A stretch of 38,690 nucleotides of DNA from Akkermansia sp. GTDB taxonomy: Bacteria; Verrucomicrobiota; Verrucomicrobiia; Verrucomicrobiales; Akkermansiaceae. Position numbers and translations under genes: made by a program. The notes beneath the pieces were generated by a model. The model had not been told where the DNA came from. It worked only from the letters and a program-made list of their open reading frames with translations, and did no database searches. The stretch is taken from the NCBI GenBank assembly GCA_017435365.1, contig JAFSFD010000020.1, positions 1 to 38,690 on the forward strand, read 5' to 3'. Each line of letters opens with the position of its first letter. Positions within the stretch are counted from its first letter, which is position 1. Below are positions 32,332 through 38,690 of the stretch, one piece after another.

Positions 32332-32343
32332 CTGAAACCGGAA

Positions 32344-32370
32344 AGCCTGCTGTAACAGCAGGCTTTTTTC
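32344..32370 (+). terminator. Terminator of the tRNA-Gly cluster
   Basis: AGCCTGCTG (32344-32352) and CAGCAGGCT (32356-32364) form a 9-bp stem with a TAA loop, followed by TTTTTTC. Confidence 0.92.
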
Positions 32371-32391
32371 TTCTTGCGCCAAGACCAACCC

Positions 32392-32430
32392 AAAAAGCGG
32401 TCGTCACCGATTTGGTAACGACCGCTTTTT
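32392..32430. terminator. Second, bidirectional terminator
   Basis: AAAAAGCGGTCGT (32392-32404) and its exact complement (32418-32430) form a 13-bp stem that continues with ACC/GGT after one mismatch. T- and A-tracts on both sides let it stop transcription from either strand. It insulates the tRNA cluster from the convergent gene at 32515. Confidence 0.85.
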
Positions 32431-32514
32431 AGTAGCCTTTTTGTGACTGTGATTTTAACGCCTCTAAAAGACTGTATGTAAACAACTTGCCTACAATTAT
32501 ATTGTCTTCCACAA

Positions 32515-33714
32515 TCAATATGAGCCCCAATAATCCACCCCGGGCTGGTGAGGCTCCGCATAAGCATACCCATGCGAGAAATGACGGATTTCCGCAAACT
32601 CAAATGGTATGACTTCATTACCATCAACATCTATGCAACCTGTATAGTATTTAGATTTCCTTTTGAGTGTCAGAGAGCACCTGTTTTCCGAAAAAAATCC
32701 GATACCGAATGTATTATCTCTGTCCATTCCAAATGAGGTCGGTGTTGTATAGATGAAATCCGACATTAGCTCTCCGTGTTCATTGGCTAAGGCAATGCTG
32801 TTTCTCTTACGAACTGCGTAGCGGTTCTCCCCCAGACAATACATCGTAGTAGGACATTTTCCAGGAGGCAACAGCACATTGCCGTCTCTATCCATCAGGT
32901 AACTTTGAATTTTTCCGTTAGGACGGCGATAATCTGCTAAGATTTTACCATTACAGCAAAAATTTTTCTGGTTGTTACACCACGTCGGTTTTCGACTCAC
33001 TGAGGCCAAAAAGCGGAGGTCTCTTGGTTCGCCTGGCAGCAGATTAAACAAAAACTCGTTATTTTCATCGACAAAGCATTCTGTTCCATTGGGGCGTACC
33101 ATATAGCGCATTCGTTCATACACCGGTCCGATGGCCAGATAAGGCTCACCGTATTCCTTTCCAGTCATGACATTTAGAGACGTGTAAACGGATTCGCCAT
33201 TTACTTCCTTAGCAAGCATCAACTCTGCATCATTATCGGAAACAAGAACACCTTCCGGCAGGACAAATATCCTGTTTGATCCCAACTCCGGAAGAATTCC
33301 GAAATCCTCCACTATCTGGTTGTCTCGACTCCTGAGCTGTAAATGATTATCTCTCGTTATCAGACTGATAAGTTGACTCTGCTCATCATATTTAATTACC
33401 CATCTTACCGCAGGAATGAGTAACCTGTTTTCCGTTATTGACCAAACTTCACTCACATTTTCCCTCTGGTTTGGCATGGCTACGCACAAATCCGGAGAAA
33501 TCACTCTTCTGACAGCCCACTCCAGCCTACTGTCATCGCCCAAGTGGATAACCGTAGGTGTATCTGATAAATGAACCAAGTCTTTGGCCCGCTCGCAATT
33601 GTCCTGTGCCACAATAACCCAACCATGAGCAGACGGACGCGCACGGTTGAATCTATCTGAATGCAACCATTCCCTACCTTCTTCATCTATCAACGTTTGT
33701 CTTCTGGTTCTCAC
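32515..33714 (-). CDS. WG-repeat-like protein in an AT-richer patch
   Basis: 399 residues from a GTG at 33714, chosen because a good promoter ends 6 nt upstream. There is no signal peptide or membrane segment, so it is probably cytoplasmic. The sequence is a run of short beta-type repeats of the form (F/Y)-x-x-D-x-(D/N)G-x-x-x-x-P: for example YLMDRDGNVLLPPGK, GELMSDFIYTTP, and YTGCIDVDGNEVIPFEFAEI then FSHGYAYAEP. The last fits the WG/KWG repeat, often found in surface or immunity-type proteins with unclear roles. Base composition is visibly lower in GC than the neighbours, and a transposase remnant lies just upstream, so recent acquisition is likely. The role is unknown. Confidence 0.7.
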   Translation of the reverse strand: MRTRRQTLIDEEGREWLHSDRFNRARPSAHGWVIVAQDNCERAKDLVHLSDTPTVIHLGDDSRLEWAVRRVISPDLCVAMPNQRENVSEVWSITENRLLIPAVRWVIKYDEQSQLISLITRDNHLQLRSRDNQIVEDFGILPELGSNRIFVLPEGVLVSDNDAELMLAKEVNGESVYTSLNVMTGKEYGEPYLAIGPVYERMRYMVRPNGTECFVDENNEFLFNLLPGEPRDLRFLASVSRKPTWCNNQKNFCCNGKILADYRRPNGKIQSYLMDRDGNVLLPPGKCPTTMYCLGENRYAVRKRNSIALANEHGELMSDFIYTTPTSFGMDRDNTFGIGFFSENRCSLTLKRKSKYYTGCIDVDGNEVIPFEFAEIRHFSHGYAYAEPHQPGVDYWGSY

Positions 33715-33720
33715 ACCAGA

Positions 33721-33749
33721 GTTATATCATACTGTTATTTAAAAGACAA
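33721..33749 (-). promoter_or_regulatory. Promoter of the WG-repeat-like gene
   Basis: Minus strand TTGTCT (33744-33749), 17 bp, TATAAC (33721-33726), then 6 nt to the GTG at 33714. Transcription should begin at the start codon itself. Confidence 0.55.
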
Positions 33750-33878
33750 GGTCTCATTTTGGGAGTTATTATTGCAAGGAACGTTACTTTCATGTGAAAT
33801 AACCGACCGTAATCTTCCAGTACTTGTGCATCCTTCTTATCAGTCTTTTCCATTACTCCGGTAAATCCGGCAAACTGA

Positions 33879-34108
33879 CTTGAAAACCAATTACACTGGG
33901 TGCTGGATATGGCCTTCAATGAAGACGCCAGCCAGAAGAGGGTGGGGTATTCAGCGGAGATTTCTCGCGTTTGCTGCGCTTTGCACGAAATATCCTCAAA
34001 CGATACAAAGATACTCATCCTACTAAGTTATCCTATCGCTCTATGAAGTTCAAGGCTACCTTGCAGGAAGACTTTGCTTTAGAGGTCCTTAAGTCTGTAT
34101 TTGTATGA
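33879..34108 (+). pseudogene. ISAs1-family transposase, C-terminal remnant with frameshift
   Basis: One frame reads LENQLHWVLDMAFNEDASQK then RVGYSAE (33879-33960). The next frame continues FSRLLRFARNILKRYKDT then FKATLQEDFALEVLKSVFV before the TGA at 34106. Together they match the end of ISAs1 (H-repeat-type) transposases, where IEN-x-LHW-x-LDVAFNED is followed by NFA-x-LRR-x-ALN-(L/I)-LK. A frameshift near 33955 and a TGA just before LENQ inactivate it. The N-terminal two thirds and the IS ends are missing. Nothing else convincing is seen in 33750-33878 or 34109-34165. Confidence 0.75.
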
Positions 34109-34165
34109 CCCGCTTTGCATGACACTACTCCAATGCGTTTGCCCTGGCATGTCAGACTTCACTAC

Positions 34166-34194
34166 TTGACAATTGGTGCACACTGTGGCAATAT
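34166..34194 (+). promoter_or_regulatory. Possible promoter of tRNA-Arg
   Basis: Consensus TTGACA (34166-34171) followed after 17 bp by CAATAT (34189-34194), a poor -10. The tRNA begins 14 nt later, so its leader would be very short. Confidence 0.45.
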
Positions 34195-34208
34195 CCTCTG
34201 CACACGAC

Positions 34209-34280
34209 GGCCCCGTCGTTCAATGGATAGGACGGAGGTTTCCGGTACCTCTGATGTAGGTTCGATTCCTACCGGGGCTA
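34209..34280 (+). tRNA. tRNA-Arg(CCG)
   Basis: 72 nt cloverleaf. The acceptor GGCCCCG/CGGGGCT has a G-U first pair. The D stem is GTTC/GGAC, the anticodon stem GAGGT/ACCTC with loop TTCCGGT (anticodon CCG), and the T stem GTAGG/CCTAC with TTCGATT. The discriminator is A and CCA is not encoded. It reads the Arg codon CGG. Confidence 0.92.
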
Positions 34281-34287
34281 TTACAGA

Positions 34288-34326
34288 ATCCGCTCTACAG
34301 CCACACGCTGCAGAGCGGATTTTTTT
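34288..34326 (+). terminator. Terminator of tRNA-Arg
   Basis: ATCCGCTCT (34288-34296) and AGAGCGGAT (34312-34320) form a 9-bp stem, followed by a run of seven T. Confidence 0.9.
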
Positions 34327-34390
34327 GCAAAAAATTCAGGTCGAGCCCAATTCACGAGAGCGCATTCTTCGGCGCGCCCCCTGGGTACAG

Positions 34391-34421
34391 AGCGGGCGGC
34401 ACCGGAACGGCGCCGCCCGCT
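34391..34421 (-). terminator. Hairpin downstream of the pilT genes
   Basis: AGCGGGCGGC (34391-34400) and GCCGCCCGCT (34412-34421) form a perfect 10-bp stem 22 nt beyond the pilT stop. No T-tract follows on the minus strand, so it may protect the mRNA 3' end rather than terminate. Confidence 0.5.
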
Positions 34422-34443
34422 GGAAATGCGAATAGGAATCGGC

Positions 34444-35538
34444 TTATGCGCCGCCGGCGTTGGCCAGGGTTACCTGATCCTTAGGCAGGAAGTTCTTGAA
34501 ACGGGCCTTATCAATGGCCTTCATATAGGCCTCCTCGGGGGTGACCATACCCTGCTGCAGCTTCTGCCAGATGGCATCATCCATGAACTGCATGCCGAGC
34601 GCCTTACCACCGGTAATCACGTCGGCCAGCTTCTGGGTGGCGCCTTCGCGGATAATGGCGCTCACAGCGGGCGTGGCAAAGAGGATTTCATTCACCGCCA
34701 CGCGGCCGGGCTTATCGCAGCGCTTCATGAGCAGCTGAGCCACCACACCGCGCAGCGAACCTGCCAGCATAGTGCGGGCCTGGGACTGCTGCTCTGCCGG
34801 GAACACATCGATGATACGGTCCACGGTCTTGCGGGCGTTGTTGGTGTGCAGCGTACCGAACACCAGCAGACCAGTCTCGGCAGCGGTAAGAGCCAGCGAA
34901 ATAGTTTCCAGGTCGCGCATTTCACCCACCAGCACGATGTCGGTATCCTCTCGCAGAGAAGCACGCAGACCATCGGCGAAGGAGGGGCAGTTGTTGGGTA
35001 CCTCGCGCTGGGTGATGATGCTCTTCTTGCTGGGGTGCACGAATTCGATGGGTTCCTCCACCGTGATGATGTGGCGGGAGAAATTCGTGTTGATATAGTC
35101 GATAAGAGCGGCCAGCGTGGTGGACTTACCGGAACCCGTGGGGCCAGTTACCAGTACCAGACCAGAACGCATCTCGCCGAAGCGCTTGATCTGCTCCGGC
35201 ACATTGAGCTGCTCCAGGGTCAGAATCTTGGTGGGAATGAGACGGAACACGCAACAATAGCCACGCTGCTGTTTCATGAAATTGCAGCGGAAACGGGACT
35301 TCTCGTCCATTTCATAAGCAAAGTCAGCATCACCGATTTCGCAGAATTCCTTCCACAGCTTCGGCGGGCAGATGGGTTCCATCAACTCAATCATCTCCTC
35401 GTGGGTGAGAGGTTCCTCACGAATGGCCGTCACGTCGCCATGCACACGCACCTTGGGGGGCTCGCCTTCGGAGAGGTGAAGGTCAGAACCGCCCTGATCC
35501 ACCAGGGCCTGGAAAAATACGTCAATCTTGTTCTTCAT
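34444..35538 (-). CDS. pilT: PilT-type retraction ATPase
   Basis: 364 residues, the length of canonical PilT. The N-terminal PAS-like domain carries GGSDLHLSEGEPPKVRVHGD. Walker A is GPTGSGKSTT (about residue 131), the Asp box region is IITVEEPIEFVH, Walker B is DTDIVLVGEMRDLETISLAL, and the His box is GTLHTNNARKTVDRIIDVFP. The AIREGA/T-Q-K-like segment near the C terminus (SAIIREGATQK) is the PilT AIRNLIRE region equivalent. PilT is a cytoplasmic hexamer that depolymerises type IV pili and powers twitching, surface sensing and DNA uptake. It is the second gene of an operon, 31 nt after a longer paralogue. Other pil genes are not in the window. No Shine-Dalgarno site is visible. Confidence 0.95.
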   Translation of the reverse strand: MKNKIDVFFQALVDQGGSDLHLSEGEPPKVRVHGDVTAIREEPLTHEEMIELMEPICPPKLWKEFCEIGDADFAYEMDEKSRFRCNFMKQQRGYCCVFRLIPTKILTLEQLNVPEQIKRFGEMRSGLVLVTGPTGSGKSTTLAALIDYINTNFSRHIITVEEPIEFVHPSKKSIITQREVPNNCPSFADGLRASLREDTDIVLVGEMRDLETISLALTAAETGLLVFGTLHTNNARKTVDRIIDVFPAEQQSQARTMLAGSLRGVVAQLLMKRCDKPGRVAVNEILFATPAVSAIIREGATQKLADVITGGKALGMQFMDDAIWQKLQQGMVTPEEAYMKAIDKARFKNFLPKDQVTLANAGGA

Positions 35539-35569
35539 TGCAGAAAAGGGATTCGGGGTTCAGTTACAC

Positions 35570-36976
35570 TCAGGCCTGAGGAGCGGGCTCGGGGTTTTCT
35601 TTCAGGAATTTCTCCATCATCACGCGGTCGGTGGCGCGGCTCAGGCATTCCTCACCGGCAATGATGCCATCCTTGTACAACTGCTGCAGGGAGTCGTCCA
35701 TGAGGCGCATACCCAGATTCTTACCGGTCTGAATCAGGCCGGGAATCATGAAAGTCTTGCCTTCGCGGATGCAGTTGGCCACGGCGGCATTGTTCACCAG
35801 GAGTTCCAGAGCCATCACGCGGCCCTTACCGTCCTTGCGGGGAACCAGCTGCTGCGAGAACACCCCGCGCAGCGATTCGGACACCATCACGCGGATGTGG
35901 TCCTGTTCCTCCACGGGGAAGGCATCGAGGATACGGTCAATGGTACGGGCTGCGGAACCGGTATGCAGAGTACCCAGCACAAGGTGACCGGTTTCTGCTG
36001 CCGAGAGCGCCAGGGAAATGGTCTCAAGATTACGCATTTCACCCACCATGATGACATCCGGGTCTTCACGCAGGGCGGCACGCAGTGCACGGGCGAAGGA
36101 CTCGGTGTGCGAATGCACCTCGCGCTGATTCACATGGCAGCCCTTGCACTCGAACACGGTTTCGATGGGGTCCTCCATGGTGATGATGTGGTCATGGCGG
36201 TCGGTGTTGATGAAATCAATGATGGAAGCCAGCGTGGTGGACTTGCCGGAACCCACGGCACCGGTCACCAGGATAAGGCCGTTCGTGAAACGGGTAAGCG
36301 GCTCCACGTACTCGGTCGGCAGGTTGATTTCCTTCATACTGAACACGCGGCTGTTGATGATACGGTAGCAGATATCATAGCCCAAGCGCTGCGAAACCAC
36401 GGAGGCACGGTAGCGGCCGCGGTCATTCTGGTAGGCAAAGTCCACGTCACCAATCTCCTTGAGACGATTCCACTCCTTCTCCCCCAGGAAACTGTCCACC
36501 AGTTCATAGCAGTCTTCCTTGGTGAATGCGGGAGCACCTTCCCACATGGGCTGCAGGGTGCCGAAACGGCGCCACGAAGGCGGGTTGCCGGAAGGCAGGT
36601 GAATATCGGAGCACTTGGCATCAATACCCTGCTGCAGGTAGTCATCCACATGCAGGGTTACCAGAATCAGCAGCGGGCCCTCAGCCTGGGCGTATATGTA
36701 GGCATGGTACTTGCCGCAGGGGCCGGTGGCAATGAAATCCACCATGCCGGCCTCTGCCAGCTTGGCGCGCTGCTCGGGCGTGGTGCAGCTCTCCACCAGC
36801 TTGGTTGTGTCCTCGGCGGTAAGCACCCCGGCCGTATCGGCCACGGGAGCATAGGCTCCGGCCTGCATCCAGTACGGCTGAAGCCCCGGCCCCAGATACA
36901 TCGTGGGGCTGTAGATGGTTTTACCCAGCTTCAGGTACTCACCAACATTGTCATAGATGTAAGTAGAATCACTCAT
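35570..36976 (-). CDS. PilT/PilU-type ATPase with an extra N-terminal domain
   Basis: 468 residues, about 100 longer than PilT. Residues about 125-220 form the usual N-terminal domain (KCSDIHLPSGNPPSWRRFGT). The ATPase core has Walker A GAVGSGKSTT (about residue 238; canonical is GPTGSGKST), IITMEDPIETVF, Walker B VGEMRNLETISLALSAAETG and the His box GTLHTGSAARTIDRILDAFP. Residues about 10-105 look like a second, decayed copy of the N-terminal domain: GLQPYWMQAGAYAP, then LTAEDTTKLVESCTTPEQ and AEAGMVDFIATGPCGKYHAY parallel the later LQPMW, FTKEDCYELVDSFLGEKE and IGDVDFAYQN. It probably works with the downstream PilT, as PilU does. GGCGGT-T-ACCGCC abuts the ATG. Confidence 0.9.
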   Translation of the reverse strand: MSDSTYIYDNVGEYLKLGKTIYSPTMYLGPGLQPYWMQAGAYAPVADTAGVLTAEDTTKLVESCTTPEQRAKLAEAGMVDFIATGPCGKYHAYIYAQAEGPLLILVTLHVDDYLQQGIDAKCSDIHLPSGNPPSWRRFGTLQPMWEGAPAFTKEDCYELVDSFLGEKEWNRLKEIGDVDFAYQNDRGRYRASVVSQRLGYDICYRIINSRVFSMKEINLPTEYVEPLTRFTNGLILVTGAVGSGKSTTLASIIDFINTDRHDHIITMEDPIETVFECKGCHVNQREVHSHTESFARALRAALREDPDVIMVGEMRNLETISLALSAAETGHLVLGTLHTGSAARTIDRILDAFPVEEQDHIRVMVSESLRGVFSQQLVPRKDGKGRVMALELLVNNAAVANCIREGKTFMIPGLIQTGKNLGMRLMDDSLQQLYKDGIIAGEECLSRATDRVMMEKFLKENPEPAPQA

Positions 36977-37097
36977 GGCGGTTACCGCCTACTCTACCAC
37001 TTTTCCCCCGCCGTGGCGAGCACAAATGTTATCATTCATGCAACTTTCCTGCGGCTCATATTGAACAAACAGTTTTCCCGGATAGTCATCACCACTC

Positions 37098-37634
37098 ATG
37101 AAGCACTTGCTACTCACTCTCACCCTGCTGCTGGCCGGCACCGCACATGCCTGGGAGTACCAACGCAATGCCATCCCCCTTCCCCTGCCCGGTGGATACC
37201 AGAAACCGGCCGCCGGCCAAACCGTTTCCCGTTTCGACCGCAAGGCCCGCGCACCCTACTGGGATACCGCTGCACAGTGTCTGGTGATTGAATGCTGCAT
37301 GCCGCCCATCTGCCGCAACGGTGTAAGTCACTTCTACACCTTTGTGTACACAATTTCAGCAGATGGCAAGTCTATGACCAGAACCAAGCGCATGTGGAAC
37401 AGCCACAAAACAGACGCCGAACCCATGGCGGTTACATCTACCATGACCACCGATACGCCCTTCCATTTCAACAGGGGACGCGTGCGCTACATCGTCAGCG
37501 TGGATAGCGAGGGCGTCATCACCAGCATCAGGGCATACGGATATAACACCTGCACCGGCAAAGACCTTCCACCGGAAGGGCGCGCCGTATATCCAAATCC
37601 CAAGGCCCCGTCCATTGTGCACAATGTCTTCTGA
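37098..37634 (+). CDS. Secreted protein of unknown function
   Basis: 178 residues. The signal peptide MKHLLLTLTLLLAGTAHA is cleaved before WEYQRN. The mature part has an early Pro/Leu-rich stretch (IPLPLPGGYQKP), a cysteine cluster (VIECCMPPICRNG), then a beta-rich region (FYTFVYTISADGKSM, RVRYIVSVDSEGVITSI) and ends PSIVHNVF. The four or five cysteines suggest periplasmic disulfides. I recognise no family. TTGAAC (37061-37066), 16 bp and TAGTCA (37083-37088) lie 9 nt upstream of the ATG, a weak leaderless-type promoter. It converges with the next gene, 4 nt away. Confidence 0.75.
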   Translation: MKHLLLTLTLLLAGTAHAWEYQRNAIPLPLPGGYQKPAAGQTVSRFDRKARAPYWDTAAQCLVIECCMPPICRNGVSHFYTFVYTISADGKSMTRTKRMWNSHKTDAEPMAVTSTMTTDTPFHFNRGRVRYIVSVDSEGVITSIRAYGYNTCTGKDLPPEGRAVYPNPKAPSIVHNVF

Positions 37635-37638
37635 GGCA

Positions 37639-38454
37639 TCAGCGGGATGCACCAAAATAGCCATCCCACTCAGGCACGGCACAGTAAAAAGTGCCATCGG
37701 CAGCGAGAATGAACCCGCATTCCTTGCCCAGCTCACCCCAGGGAGCCACCTGCCAGCGGGCATGAGAAAAGCTCTTCCAGCCGAAGAAGTAGCAGAGCGT
37801 TTCTTCCGGATGATTCGGGCGGGAGCTCAACCAATGAGCCGCAGGGAGCACATCGTCCGGCGCATGCACCAGTATACCCAGCAGAGTAGCATCCGTGGCA
37901 GCCATTCTTTCCGCTGACGCTGCTGAAAACCAGCCCTGCTGCGCTGCTTTCTGCAGCAAAGCCCTGGGTGCAGCGATCTCCGGCCAATTCTCTGAATCCA
38001 GCGTAAGGGCGGGTACTTCACCAAAACAACGCTGCAACAACTGCATCTGCCCCGGGATGCGACGCTCCGCCCGCTGCTGCAACACACCGGGAGCCGAGTG
38101 ACGCCCCCGCAGCACCAGCCGCTCCAGATTCCGTAGTTCGATACCCAGCAGCATACGCTTCTGCGCCTCATTCAGCAGCCCCGCCTCACAGGCCCGCCGC
38201 AGTGCCGCGCGAATGCTGCGGGCATAGCGGGCACCATCCCGCGGGCACAGCCACAGTTCCCCCGCCACCACATCCAGCGCCAGTTCCAAAGCCGCCGACT
38301 CCCCGGCAACCACGGCAGCCGCAAACTCGGTCTTACTGCGTCCGCCGCAATAATAGAACGCGGCCTGCTGCTCCACCGGCAGGGCACGCGCCTCCTGCGC
38401 ACGCTTCTGCATGCGCCCCGCCGCCGGCTGCAAGCTTCTGGGCTTCTTCTTCAT
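37639..38454 (-). CDS. Conserved-looking protein of unknown function
   Basis: 271 residues from the ATG at 38454 (MKKKPRSLQPAAG). The in-frame ATG at 38469 lies on the -10 box and is rejected. The protein is soluble with no signal peptide, and the first two thirds are helical and rich in Ala, Arg, Leu and Glu (EFAAAVVAGESAALELALDV, RSIRAALRRACEAGLLNEAQ). The last 60 residues are aromatic-rich (CYFFGWKSFSHARW, FILAADGTFYCAVPEW). That end resembles small SMI1/SUKH-like or similar adaptor folds in texture only; I do not assign it. It is convergent with the secreted-protein gene. Confidence 0.7.
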   Translation of the reverse strand: MKKKPRSLQPAAGRMQKRAQEARALPVEQQAAFYYCGGRSKTEFAAAVVAGESAALELALDVVAGELWLCPRDGARYARSIRAALRRACEAGLLNEAQKRMLLGIELRNLERLVLRGRHSAPGVLQQRAERRIPGQMQLLQRCFGEVPALTLDSENWPEIAAPRALLQKAAQQGWFSAASAERMAATDATLLGILVHAPDDVLPAAHWLSSRPNHPEETLCYFFGWKSFSHARWQVAPWGELGKECGFILAADGTFYCAVPEWDGYFGASR

Positions 38455-38464
38455 TCCGGAAAAT

Positions 38465-38492
38465 ATCATATCGCTTTTTATATGATAGTCAA
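38465..38492 (-). promoter_or_regulatory. Promoter of the 37639-38454 gene
   Basis: Minus strand TTGACT (38487-38492), 16 bp, TATGAT (38465-38470), then 10 nt to the ATG at 38454. The predicted leader is about 4 nt. Confidence 0.6.
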
Positions 38493-38537
38493 TACCATTT
38501 GGATAAATCAAGCTTCACAGAACACCCAAGACTGCTC

Positions 38538-38690
38538 GACAAATTGATGTTTGTCGTTCCGACAAAAGTACGAAGTACGAGGTGGGAGGTACGAAGTGAA
38601 AGTTCCGCGAGCCATGCGGCTCGCCATTTGTTATCAATAGAAAACGCCTGCAGGCGCCAGCCTGCCTGACTTTATACTTCGCACTTCCCA
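38538..38690. repeat. Dispersed palindromic repeat, copy 2 (cut by the window end)
   Basis: It begins with the same 30 nt as copy 1 at 233-262, in the same orientation. Then come AGTACGA heptamers in place of ATTACGA, a GCGAGCC-ATGC-GGCTCGC hairpin, a CGCCTGCAGGCG palindrome in place of the GCGGGC hairpin, and a right arm ACTTCGCACTTCCC that complements its own left arm. Confidence 0.7.

Noticed and set aside
33722..34018. 98-residue minus-strand open frame between the WG-like gene and tRNA-Arg
   Set aside because: It is antisense to the recognisable transposase remnant and overlaps the promoter of the WG-like gene.

Overview
The window looks like chromosomal DNA of a Gram-negative Verrucomicrobiota bacterium, most likely Akkermansia or a close relative. 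This is inferred from gene content: a very large autotransporter rich in autotransporter-associated beta-strand repeats, two tandem bacterial alpha-2-macroglobulins (A2M), two tandem PilT ATPases and many secreted or ankyrin proteins, in GC-rich DNA where Shine-Dalgarno sites are scarce. No 16S rRNA or other decisive marker is present, so the genus is a guess.

Layout. 1-508: tail of an unknown gene, then a palindromic dispersed repeat (a second copy lies at the right edge, 38538-38690). 509-3856 (+): large ankyrin protein with four copies of an unfamiliar C-terminal module. 3903-9734 (-): type Va autotransporter. 9809-15644 (-): housekeeping and small genes: GNAT acetyltransferase, DUF3592-like membrane protein, lipoprotein plus EamA transporter, GAPDH, MutT-like Nudix, ADP-ribose-type Nudix coupled to a DUF1232/YkvA protein, and IlvE. 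Three perfect DnaA boxes lie just upstream of the lipoprotein promoter. 15776-17928 (+): tandem pair of TMEM43-like membrane proteins. 17998-18267 (-): L31 type B. 18482-20245 (+): OsmC and a second ankyrin protein. 20326-31825 (-): two tandem A2M genes. 32081-32331: three identical tRNA-Gly(GCC) genes. 32515-34108: AT-richer patch with an orphan WG-repeat-like gene and a broken ISAs1-family transposase tail. 34209-34280: tRNA-Arg(CCG). 34444-36976 (-): two PilT genes. 37098-38454: a secreted protein and a convergent unknown protein.

Two themes stand out. First, about ten genes carry a sigma70-like promoter whose -10 box ends only 6-10 nt before the start codon. That predicts 5' leaders of 0-4 nt, i.e. 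leaderless mRNAs, and it also decides several start codons. Genes with recognisable leaders (osmC, rpmE, gap, ilvE, A2M-2) coexist with them. Second, the envelope and surface genes (autotransporter, paired A2Ms, ankyrin proteins, TMEM43-like pair, PilT pair) show repeated duplication and local divergence. The two A2Ms keep nearly identical thioester and C-terminal regions but have unrelated bait-like segments, as expected for protease traps with different specificities.

All calls come from reading the sequence. No similarity search, structure prediction or expression data were available.
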